From Haematococcus lacustris (taxonomy: Eukaryota > Chlorophyta > Chlorophyceae > Chlamydomonadales > Haematococcaceae): DNA of 64,000 bases. Below are positions 48,099 to 57,100 of this stretch, one piece after another. The stretch lies in contig JASKMD010000005.1 in NCBI GenBank assembly GCA_030144725.1, forward strand, positions 3,633,404 through 3,697,403, read 5' to 3'. How positions within the stretch are numbered: the stretch's first letter is position 1; the number at the start of each line of letters is the position of its first letter. The translations under genes and the position numbers were made by a program. The notes under the pieces were generated by a model. It was not told the origin of the DNA. It saw only the letters and a program-made list of their open reading frames with translations, and made no database searches.

Positions 48099-50640
48099 TC
48101 ATGTCTGTGCATGGCCTGGCTGCCTGCCTGCAATCTGGGGTGGGGCAGCTGGTTGGCAGGGTTGGCGGGCGGGTATGATGGTGCCTGCGGTATAGGCTAG
48201 GCAGTAGGGACTGCACTGCCTGCTGCCTGTGCGGCCTGTGTTGCCCAGCAGCTGCTGCCACAGGCGGAGCTCCACCAGGCCTGCTGTGCACCACGCTGAA
48301 AGAGGCCTGTGTGCCCGCCTTGCATCGCCGCACCGCACCTGGAAGATGAGGCCCCCCTGCTCATGCGCCTGACACGAGCCAAACAAGCAAACCAGGCAAC
48401 CCTCACATGCAAAGGCAACACAACCCAGGCAGACAGGCAGCATGTAGCGTGTGTGTGTGTACTTGCGAATAGCATCAGCTAGGCAAGCATCACATCCACG
48501 CATGCATGCATGCGTTGCAACAGTGCTCTCTTGGGTTGCGGTGGTGTACTCTGCTGTTGCTGTTTGGGGGCTCTGGGGCTGCCTGCCTGCCTGCTTGCGC
48601 GTTGGGCTGCTGTCCCTTTGCTGCTTCACAGGCTGTGGGCGCATGTGCTTGGGCGGGCTGGGCTGCCACCTCTTGTTCGCGTGCCTCTTGCGCATGGGCA
48701 AGTCCAGTTTCATGTCTGTGCATGGCCTGGCTGCCTGCCTGCAATCTGGGGTGGGGCAGCTGGTTGGCAGGGTTGGCGGGCGGGTATGATGGTGCCTGCG
48801 GTATAGGCTAGGCAGTAGGGACTGCACTGCCTGCTGCCTGTGCGGCCTGTGTTGCCCAGCAGCTGCTGCCACAGGCGGAGCTCCACCAGGCCTGCTGTGC
48901 ACCACGCTGAAAGAGGGCTGTGTGCCCGCCTTGCATCGCCGCACCGCACCTGGAAGATGAGGCCCCCCTGCTCATGCGCCTGACACGAGCCAAACAAGCA
49001 AACCAGGCAACCCTCACATGCAAAGGCAACTCAACCCAGGCAGACAGGCAGCATGTAGCGTGTGTGTGTGTACTCGCGAATAGCATCAGCTAGGCAAGCA
49101 TCACATCCACGCATGCATGCATGCGTTGCAACAGTGCTCTCTTGGGTTGCGGTGGTGTACTCTGCTGTTGCTGTTTGGGGGCTCTGGGGCTGCCTGCCTG
49201 CCTGCTTGCGCGTTGGGCTGCTGTCCCTTTGCTGCTTCACAGGCTGTGGGCGCATGTGCTTGGGCGGGCTGGGCTGCCACCTCTTGTTCGCGTGCCTCTT
49301 GCGCATGGGCAAGTCCAGTTTCATGTCTGTGCATGGCCTGGCTGCCTGCCTGCAATCTGGGGTGGGGCAGCTGGTTGGCAGGGTTGGCGGGCGGGTATGA
49401 TGGTGCCTGCGGTATAGGCTAGGCAGTAGGGACTGCACTGCCTGCTGCCTGTGCGGCCTGTGTTGCCCAGCAGCTGCTGCCACAGGCGGAGCTCCACCAG
49501 GCCTGCTGTGCACCACGCTGAAAGAGGCCTGTGTGCCCGCCTTGCATCGCCGCACCGCACCTGGAAGATGAGGCCCCCCTGCTCATGCGCCTGACACGAG
49601 CCAAACAAGCAAACCAGGCAACCCTCACATGCAAAGGCAACACAACCCAGGCAGACAGGCAGCATGTAGCGTGTGTGTGTGTACTTGCGAATAGCATCAG
49701 CTAGGCAAGCATCACATCCACGCATGCATGCATGCGTTGCAACAGTGCTCTCTTGGGTTGCGGTGGTGTACTCTGCTGTTGCTGTTTGGGGGCTCTGGGG
49801 CTGCCTGCCTGCCTGCTTGCGCGTTGGGCTGCTGTCCCTTTGCTGCTTCACAGGCTGTGGGCGCATGTGCTTGGGCGGGCTGGGCTGCCACCTCTTGTTC
49901 GCGTGCCTCTTGCGCATGGGCAAGTCCAGTTTCATGTCTGTGCATGGCCTGGCTGCCTGCCTGCAATCTGGGGTGGGGCAGCTGGTTGGCAGGGTTGGCG
50001 GGCGGGTATGATGGTGCCTGCGGTATAGGCTAGGCAGTAGGGACTGCACTGCCTGCTGCCTGTGCGGCCTGTGTTGCCCAGCAGCTGCTGCCACAGGCGG
50101 AGCTCCACCAGGCCTGCTGTGCACCACGCTGAAAGAGGGCTGTGTGCCCGCCTTGCATCGCCGCACCGCACCTGGAAGATGAGGCCCCCCTGCTCATGCG
50201 CCTGACACGAGCCAAACAAGCAAACCAGGCAACCCTCACATGCAAAGGCAACTCAACCCAGGCAGACAGGCAGCATGTAGCGTGTGTGTGTGTACTCGCG
50301 AATAGCATCAGCTAGGCAAGCATCACATCCACGCATGCATGCATGCGTTGCAACAGTGCTCTCTTGGGTTGCGGTGGTGTACTCTGCTGTTGCTGTTTGG
50401 GGGCTCTGGGGCTGCCTGCCTGCCTGCTTGCGCGTTGGGCTGCTGTCCCTTTGCTGCTTCACAGGCTGTGGGCGCATGTGCTTGGGCGGGCTGGGCTGCC
50501 ACCTCTTGTTCGCGTGCCTCTTGCGCATGGGCAAGTCCAGTTTCATGTCTGTGCATGGCCTGGCTGCCTGCCTGCAATCTGGGGTGGGGCAGCTGGTTGG
50601 CAGGGTTGGCGGGCGGGTATGATGGTGCCTGCGGTATAGG
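48099..50640 (-). repeat. Higher-order repeat of 1,222 bp (two monomers)
   Basis: Four 611-bp monomers at the inner end of the left array alternate in pairs. Landmarks at 48,099 and 49,321 are 1,222 bp apart and share the same alternating variants, for example acttgcgaat against actcgcgaat, and aggcctgtg against agggctgtg. Confidence 0.8.
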
Positions 50641-50663
50641 CTAGGCAGTAGGGACTGCACTGC

Positions 50664-51445
50664 ATGTTGCCTGTGCTGTGTCTGGTGCAGTGTGGCTGTT
50701 GCCTCGCAGGTGGAAGGCCTGGCCAGCAGCCCTCGGTGCTGCTGGCAGGTAGGCTCTGCTCTTTTGAGAGGTGCCCATGCTCTCACGAGCAGAGGCATGG
50801 GGTTCATAGCCCCCGGAGCCTGGTTTGAGACTGGAGCTTGGTGGTAGTTTCTTTGGGAGTGTTGATCAGCAATGTTCCATGCATGATGAACAGTTGGACC
50901 TGACTTCTTGTGATGAATCTTATGCTGTAAGATTTGTGATGACGATGACGGTTTATATCACTACATCTCCGAAGATCATCAAGTCATTAGGGCGTGGGTA
51001 AGTACCAACCGCCCCTGGGCCTTGCTGGGCCGTGTCCATGTGAATGGCGATGCGTATCATACAAAGCTATTGCCCCAACCATGTGCCCGTCATGTTTTAC
51101 TGTGACTTACTCCGCCATATCATCGACATGCCATGGTCATAACCACCACACCCTCACCCTAACCCCATGTCCCTCTCCGACAAAGCGACTGTGGCCCCTT
51201 GCTTCTCCTCAGCTCCGGCAACACGTGGAACACATCACCAATTACTTCTCGACATCGTAACTCAACAACACAGCTGCTCGAATAGAAAGCACATCAATTC
51301 ATCAATCAGGCCTGCTGAAAATGACTTGCATCGGACCGTGCCCCATCACACCCCCTCTTAACCCTTTTCAACCCCACCATCTCCCAGCCCCCAGCTCCCT
51401 GGCCTCCCACCCCCTCCCAGCCCCTCCCAGCCCCTCCCAGCTCCC
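50664..51445 (+). repeat. Left arm of inverted repeat flanking the satellites
   Basis: Reverse-complementary, with moderate divergence, to about 56,340-57,100. It contains a degenerate copy of MTK exon 3 and its upstream intron (50,952-51,150). A possible degenerate exon 4 follows after cttctcctcag (51,210 on). Matching landmarks include gagcctggtttgagactgga and gtgttgatcagcaatgttcc. Confidence 0.9.
50952..51150 (+). pseudogene. Degenerate MTK exon 3 fragment (left arm)
   Basis: Aligns by eye with 21,102-21,320. Shared landmarks in order are actacat, aagttcatca/agatcatcaa, ccttgc, ccgtgtccatgtg, attgccccaacca, gtgcccg, ccatatcatcg and taaccaccaca. Frameshifts and a TAA destroy the coding frame. 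Confidence 0.65.
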
Positions 51446-52072
51446 AGCCCCAGCCCCAGCCCCAGCCCCAGCCCCAGCCCCAGCCCCAGCCCCAGCCCCA
51501 GCCCCAGCCCCAGCCCCAGCCCCAGCCCCAGCCCCAGCCCCAGCCCCAGCCCCAGCCCCAGCCCCAGCCCCAGCCCCAGCCCCAGCCCCAGCCCCAGCCC
51601 CAGCCCCAGCCCCAGCCCCAGCCCCAGCCCCAGCCCCAGCCCCAGCCCCAGCCCCAGCCCCAGCCCCAGCCCCAGCCCCAGCCCCAGCCCCAGCCCCAGC
51701 CCCAGCCCCAGCCCCAGCCCCAGCCCCAGCCCCAGCCCCAGCCCCAGCCCCAGCCCCAGCCCCAGCCCCAGCCCCAGCCCCAGCCCCAGCCCCAGCCCCA
51801 GCCCCAGCCCCAGCCCCAGCCCCAGCCCCAGCCCCAGCCCCAGCCCCAGCCCCAGCCCCAGCCCCAGCCCCAGCCCCAGCCCCAGCCCCAGCCCCAGCCC
51901 CAGCCCCAGCCCCAGCCCCAGCCCCAGCCCCAGCCCCAGCCCCAGCCCCAGCCCCAGCCCCAGCCCCAGCCCCAGCCCCAGCCCCAGCCCCAGCCCCAGC
52001 CCCAGCCCCAGCCCCAGCCCCAGCCCCAGCCCCAGCCCCAGCCCCAGCCCCAGCCCCAGCCCCAGCCCCAGC
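51446..52072 (+). repeat. (CAGCCC)n hexanucleotide tract, left arm
   Basis: About 104 uninterrupted 6-bp units, flanked on the left by imperfect cctcccagcc repeats. The G-rich strand is the minus strand (GGGGCT)n. It translates as Pro-Ala or Gly-Leu dipeptides in long artefactual ORFs. Confidence 0.97.
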
Positions 52073-52600
52073 CTCAGCCAGTCAGTTGCATCTGTTTGGC
52101 ATGAGGCTGCTGGCGCCAAGCCTGTGCGTGGGGTAGCGGGCATACATGGCAGCAGGCTGGTGGGCAGGCAAGCAGGCTGATGGGCAGGCAGACAGGCGGG
52201 CGGCAGGCGGGCGGGCGGGGTGACCTGTGCCGTTGTTGTTACTGTCATTGTTGTTGCTACTGCCATGGTTTCAAGACCCCCCCCACCGCCAACAAGTTGG
52301 TGATGGAGGCAGCGAGTGTGTGATGCTGGACGCCAAGCCCACCATGGTGGCTGACCCCAACAGTCGATGAGCACAGCTCCACCGGGCGCCACCTGCGTTG
52401 CATGTTCCATGCTGCACTGCAGTCCCTGTTTACCCACCTGCCTAGCTGTGCTGCTGGTTTGGCTGTGGCAACCTTGCCCTTGCCATGACCTGCGCCCTGG
52501 TGGGCTGGTTAGGCTCAGCTGCCTGCTCAGCCTTGGTGCGCTTGGCTGGCGGGGGAGCACTGGGCCCAGGCCCTAAGGCTGCTGCCTGTGTTACTTCCAG
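52073..52600. other. Repeat-derived spacer inside the inverted repeat
   Basis: The segment 52,080-52,195 has a near-identical direct copy at 55,273-55,390, starting at cagttgcatctgtttggcat. The rest is GC-rich with ggcaggcgggcgg steps. No supported gene. Confidence 0.6.
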
Positions 52601-53010
52601 GCTGTGGTGCTGACAATGCCCAGAGCCATATTTGAGGTGTAGGGAAAAATATAGGCGTCAATATTTTTCCATAACTCAGGTCAGTTTACCAAGGCCGCAA
52701 AGTGCTAGCAGCCAGATCCGCGTGTTCCGCAAGTGAGGCGCAAGTCGCGAGTGTGCTAGTTGCATGTATGGCTTGTACGTCGCAACTTGCAAGTCGCGAG
52801 TTATTCAAAAACAACTTCCTACCGCTACCTCAACGTAGCCATGCGACGCTACGCGATAGCTTATCGAACATATTGCCAGGCTGGCATGTTTACTTATAAG
52901 TGCCAGGCTGGCATGTAGACTAGAAGCTACGTCTTTCGTCGTTTTTCAGGTCGGAGTAAGCCGCTGAGGAGAGGGATGAGGTTATAGGCTAGTTGAGGCA
53001 GTCGATATGT

Positions 53011-53143
53011 ATCGACCGGCAACGCATAATGGTCGAGCGGCAAAGCATAATGGTCGAGCGGCAACGCATAATGGTCGAGCGGCAAAGTGCACTTTTTGAT
53101 AATGGTCGAGCGGCAATTGATAATGGTCGAGCGGCAAAGTACG
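53011..53143 (+). repeat. 21-bp minisatellite (gagcggcaaagcataatggt)
   Basis: Six or seven imperfect units of cgagcggcaa(a/c)gcataatggt, the last ones altered to ttgataatggt. No coding meaning was recognised. Confidence 0.85.
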
Positions 53144-53344
53144 ATTCTCGCAATCAGTGTCGGGAAGCCTTTATAGAGCGGCTGAGTTGAGAAGGGTTGG
53201 TGAAAGCGTTGGTCAACGGGATATACGGTGTTGGTCAACGGGGGATGGGGGCGGTTACGGGATTGGGGAACCTCAAATATACTAGATAACCGCCTTGACC
53301 TCGCGCATTATGCGAACTAATGGTGTCGTCCTCGGCTCTGCTAC

Positions 53345-53377
53345 CATACATCCCTCGGCTGCGCCTCGGGATGTATG
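53345..53377. repeat. Short hairpin catacatccc...gggatgtatg
   Basis: Perfect 10-bp arms (53,345-53,354 and 53,368-53,377) around a 13-nt loop. A second GC hairpin with arms gcgcggc/gccgcgc lies at 53,560-53,576. Confidence 0.8.
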
Positions 53378-53612
53378 TCCGCGCCACCTCGGCCTCGGCC
53401 ATTATTTTCGCGTAATTGAGTTTTACTCAGTTGTAATCGTTAATAGACCTCGTTTTAAGAAGCGTTAACTGCAGCGACCTGGTGTATTAACAAAAAGTGC
53501 TCCCAACGAACACGTAACAGCCGGCCAGCACCATCGCAGGTGACAAGAAGCATCACATTGCGCGGCTTCGCCGCGCCAATAGAGCTTCGCCTACGTAAAA
53601 CTCAATTACACT

Positions 53613-53811
53613 AGATAATGGAGTCGCCTGGGTCGTTTCAGGTGGTTGAAAAAGGCTCGGTCTCGGCCCTGGCGCGGGACAGCTCTCGACCTCAGCCAGC
53701 GGCCACGTCGCTACGCTCCGTGTCCGCTGGCTTCGGTCTCGAGCTGCCCCGCGCCAGGGCCTCGACCTCGCCTTTTTAAACCACCTAAAACGACCCGCGA
53801 CACCATTATCT
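53613..53811. repeat. 199-bp near-palindrome
   Basis: The outer arms agataatgg and ccattatct match perfectly. Inside are paired ggtcgttt/aaacgacc, aggtggtt/aaccacct, aaaaaggc/gccttttt, ccctggcgcggg/ccgcgccaggg and ccagcgg/ccgctgg. The loop is about 20 nt around 53,712. Flanking gtaaaactcaatta (53,596 on) is also inverted relative to taattgagttttac at 53,415. Confidence 0.9.
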
Positions 53812-53880
53812 ACTACATAATGCTCTCGGACCGCCAATTATCTACTACATACCCTGCCGGGCATTCATTTAAAGGTAAAA

Positions 53881-54250
53881 TAGCATGCAGTCATGGCATA
53901 CAGCTAACAACAGATTGCAATGCCGTGGAAGATGTCACTGCCCAACAACTCACCACATGCAGTACATTATACATGCACATTGCAGGTGCATGCTAGCGTT
54001 ACCACATCCCAACAAAGGGAGGGTCGCGAAGTTGGAAGGCACTGTGGTCAAGTTGGACTGATGTGTTCTCTGCACCGTGGCTAACATGGAGACGGCAAGC
54101 ATGGGCAATTGTGCGCATGACATCCAGTTATGACAAGACAGACAATGTCCAGAAAGTATTGCGTGATGCTTTCAACTCCAACTTCAGCGACCAGACGGTC
54201 CATGTGCATCTGCTGTGTGCACGGCTTGCGCATCATAATATATTGTATGA
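53881..54250. other. Unassigned stretch beside the central block
   Basis: Contains a 63-codon open frame on the plus strand (54,063-54,254) of ordinary composition but no recognised domain. No RNA gene or repeat was identified. Confidence 0.3.
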
Positions 54251-54553
54251 CTAATGTAATCGGTGCTGGTTTGCATTCTTGAAGGGGCGTATATCATGCG
54301 TAACAGCATGGTTCATGGTATGCTGAAGTTGATGGACTTGGTAGAGCAACGGCAGAACTAGCTGGCATTGAGTTTTTGTTAAGCGTGAAGCAACAATTTC
54401 TTCCCACTGCGTCGCCCAAATTCTCTGGCCTAGTTCATTTGGGTTGTCATGTTGTTGGAAGTCACCATGGTTCTTGTTGACCTTAACAAAGGGTCCATGG
54501 AGCGCCACACGCCCATCACCAAGAATAACAGCACCAGCACCAAAAAAAGACAT
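54251..54553 (-). CDS. Hypothetical ORF, 100 aa
   Basis: An open frame with balanced amino-acid composition (MSFFGAGAVILGDGRVALHG...), unlike the low-complexity ORFs around it. It could be one exon of a larger minus-strand gene. A polyglutamine-encoding (CTG)9 tract lies upstream at about 54,768-54,794, in an open frame reaching 54,971. No domain, transit peptide or clear splice partners were recognised. It may equally be part of a mobile element. Confidence 0.25.
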   Translation of the reverse strand: MSFFGAGAVILGDGRVALHGPFVKVNKNHGDFQQHDNPNELGQRIWATQWEEIVASRLTKTQCQLVLPLLYQVHQLQHTMNHAVTHDIRPFKNANQHRLH

Positions 54554-55188
54554 AATTCATGCAACCATTCCTTAGACACCATCTTGCCATGACGCTTGGA
54601 AGAGCACAGGTTATGATTGACGCACTGTGCAACCTGCACGCCTGCCAGCGCCCTTCAGCTCTGCTGGCCTCCAAAGCAGCAGCAGGGGAGACAGCGTGGT
54701 GCGGGGGGGTGGTGTCAGGGGCGTACTGGCTAGGGAGGACTTGCTGTTGGGTAGGCCCCCGCACGTGCTGCTGCTGCTGCTGCTGCTGCTGCTGTGGCGG
54801 CTGTGGTTTGGGGGCTGGCTGGGGAAGGTGGAAGGCGGAGCTGTCCAGGGTGAGGTGACAATGTGGGGTAGGGGGGGAGGAAGCGGCTGCGGCAGCTTGT
54901 AGGGGGTCATAGGGCCGAGGAGGGCAGGCTGGTGTGCCGCAGCATGAAGCCAGGTGGTGACATGGTGACATGGTGACATGGTGTGCAGCTGGGTCAGCTG
55001 GGCAAAGGCCTAGACAGAGCTGGCCACAACGGGAGCAACGTGGAGGTGCATGGACACAGCAGCAGGGGCAGCTGCAGCAAGGTCATTACAGCAGGGGAGG
55101 GGCAGCAGCAGGGCCGCCACGCTGGACCCAGCGGTGCTAGTACTACATGTTGAGATGGGTTGTACGCGATACACGGGTGTGCTGCAGC
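54554..55188. other. Unassigned GC-rich stretch with (CTG)9
   Basis: Holds the (CTG)9 run at about 54,768-54,794, a ggtgacat trimer near 54,955-54,980, and CAG-rich segments. No gene was supported. Confidence 0.4.
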
Positions 55189-55820
55189 TGCGCGGCCAGC
55201 AATGACGCCAAGCAAGGTAGTATGGCCTTCACACCTTGTTAGGCCTTGCAGAGTGGCTAGGCAATCCGTACTGCTCAGTTGCATCTGTTTGGCATGAGGC
55301 TGCTGGCGCCAAGCCTGTGCGTGGGGTAGCGGGCATACATGGCAGCAGGCTGGTGGGCAGGCAAGCAGGCTGATGGGTAGGCAGACAGGCCAGCAATGAC
55401 GCCAGCTATGACGCCAGTGGGCTGTCCCGTCATGCATGCGTCAGCGGCTGCGGCCAGCGCCAAGCAACAACACAGTGCCTGGCAGGACAGCAGCAGCCGC
55501 TGGGAGCGAGCGGCAGAGCGTGAAGCGGCAGGGCTGTGGGTGGCCTGCTCGGGAATGGATCAGAGCAGTGGAAGGCTGGCTAGGCGCTACCTCTGGCGGG
55601 GTGGTTGTGACCATGGCGACGATATGGCGGTGGAAGTCACAGTAAAAGGCGGGCTATGTCCGCTACCCCTTGTATGCCCGCTACCCCACGCACCCGCTTG
55701 GCGCCAGCAGCCTCATGCCAAACAGATGCAACTGAGCAGTACGGATTGCCTAGCCACTCTGCAAGGCCTAACAAGGTGTGAAGGCCATACTACCTTGCTT
55801 GGCGTCATTGCTGGCCGCGG
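55189..55820. repeat. Local inverted repeat, about 120-bp arms
   Basis: The segment 55,197-55,312 (cagcaatgacgccaagcaag to ctgctggcgcc) is reverse-complementary to about 55,703-55,818 with almost no mismatch. The roughly 390-bp loop contains the MTK exon 4-region fragment. Confidence 0.85.
55432..55596 (-). pseudogene. MTK intron 3/exon 4 fragment, duplicated
   Basis: On the minus strand it closely matches 21,697-21,863, including the exon 4 acceptor region (ctggccgcag) and the first exon 4 codons ending at tgcatgacggg. Similarity looks near 90% by eye. Only the beginning of the exon is present, so it is non-functional. Confidence 0.8.
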
Positions 55821-55928
55821 GTCACACACTGGCAGCCGCTGCCCTGTCTTCTTCTGCTGCTGGCCCTCCATGTGTTGGCCTTCCTGCTGTTGTTGCATGG
55901 ATACCACTTCACTGGCAGCCACTGAAGG

Positions 55929-56318
55929 GCTGGGGCTGGGGCTGGGGCTGGGGCTGGGGCTGGGGCTGGGGCTGGGGCTGGGGCTGGGGCTGGGGCTGGG
56001 GCTGGGGCTGGGGCTGGGGCTGGGGCTGGGGCTGGGGCTGGGGCTGGGGCTGGGGCTGGGGCTGGGGCTGGGGCTGGGGCTGGGGCTGGGGCTGGGGCTG
56101 GGGCTGGGGCTGGGGCTGGGGCTGGGGCTGGGGCTGGGGCTGGGGCTGGGGCTGGGGCTGGGGCTGGGGCTGGGGCTGGGGCTGGGGCTGGGGCTGGGGC
56201 TGGGGCTGGGGCTGGGGCTGGGGCTGGGGCTGGGGCTGGGGCTGGGGCTGGGGCTGGGGCTGGGGCTGGGGCTGGGGCTGGGGCTGGGGCTGGGGCTGGG
56301 GCTGGGGCTGGGGCTGGG
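55929..56318 (+). repeat. (GGGGCT)n hexanucleotide tract, right arm
   Basis: About 65 uninterrupted units, followed by imperfect gggagctggg steps. It is the inverted counterpart of the tract at 51,446-52,072 but clearly shorter. Runs of four G every six bases make the plus strand strongly prone to G-quadruplex formation. Confidence 0.97.
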
Positions 56319-56339
56319 AGCTGGGGCTGGGGCTGGGAG

Positions 56340-57100
56340 CTGGGAGGGGGTGGGAGGGGCTGGGAGGCCAGGGCTGGGGCTGGGAGGGGGTGGGAAGGGG
56401 TGTGAGGGGGCACGGTCCGATGCAAGGCCGGGTCACGCACAAGTCATTTTCAGCAGGCCTGATTGATGAATTAATGTGCTTTCTATTCGAGCAGCTGTGT
56501 TGTTGAGTTACGATGTCGAGAAGTAATTAGTGATGTGTTCCACGTGTTGCCGGAGCTGAGGAGAAGCAAGGGGCCACAGTCGCTTTGTCGAAGAGGGACA
56601 CGGGGTTAGGGTGTGGTGGTTGTGATCATGGCATGTCGATGATATGGCGGTGGAAGTCACAGTAAAACAAGACGGGGACATGGTTGGGGCAATAGCATTG
56701 TATGATACGCCCGCTGCTTCACATGGACACGGCCCAGCAAGGCCCAGGGGCGGTTGGTTCTTACCCACGCCCTAATGACTTGATGATCTTCGGAAATGTA
56801 GTGATATAAACCGTCATCGTCATCACAAATCTTACAGCATAAGATTCATCACAAGAAGTCAGGTCCAACTGTTCATCATGCATGGAACATTGCTGATCAA
56901 CACTCCCATGGACACTACCACTACTTTTGACCAAGCTCCAGTCTCAAACCAGGCTCCGGGGGCTATGAACCCCATGCCTCAGCTCGTGAGAACATGGGCA
57001 CCTCTCAAAAGAGCAGAGCCTACCTGCCAGCAGCACCGAGGGCTGCTGGCCAGGCCTTCCACCTGCGAGGCAACAGCCACACTGCACCAGACACAGCACA
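56340..57100 (-). repeat. Right arm of inverted repeat flanking the satellites
   Basis: Mirror of 50,664-51,445. It shares the junction with the satellite at the same monomer position (ggcagtgcagtccctactgcc). Point differences and small indels show that the two arms are not an exact copy. Confidence 0.9.
56610..56817 (-). pseudogene. Degenerate MTK exon 3 fragment (right arm)
   Basis: Mirror copy of 50,952-51,150, and therefore also related to 21,102-21,320. On the minus strand it reads ccgtgtccatgtg, attgccccaaccatgtcccc and ccatatcatcgacatgccat. The frame is broken. Confidence 0.65.

Larger units (their letters stand above)
25749..50663 (-). repeat. Left satellite array, 41 monomers of 603-612 bp
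   Basis: A contiguous head-to-tail array with very high identity between units. Successive equivalent points are 607 bp apart in most cases, with 603, 611 and 612 bp variants. Length changes come from the number of CATG steps in the acgcatgcatgcatgcg motif and from an extra tgcctgcc step near the aatctggggtgggg segment. Strand is given relative to the right array. On the minus strand all three frames stay open for long stretches, giving up to 489 codons, but the unit is usually not a multiple of three and ORFs change frame at each monomer, which argues against coding. No domain was recognised. Confidence 0.97.
52601..53880. other. AT-richer, hairpin-rich central block (organelle-like)
   Basis: Base composition drops sharply relative to the flanks. 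The block contains a 21-bp minisatellite, several GC-rich short hairpins set in AT-rich DNA, and a 199-bp near-palindrome. Chlorophycean plastid and mitochondrial genomes are known for this texture. An organellar insertion into the nucleus is inferred, and no organellar gene was recognised. Confidence 0.4.

Noticed and set aside
51321..52560. Pro-Ala, Gly-Leu and Gly-Trp repeat proteins across the hexanucleotide tracts (also 55,396-56,506)
   Set aside because: Pure simple-repeat translation, open on both strands, with no unique domain and no splice or start context.
50664..57100. Inverted repeat as a pure assembly artefact
   Set aside because: The arms differ in tract length, indels and substitutions, and the satellites belong to distinct subfamilies. 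A misassembly joining two true loci remains possible and is listed as a check.
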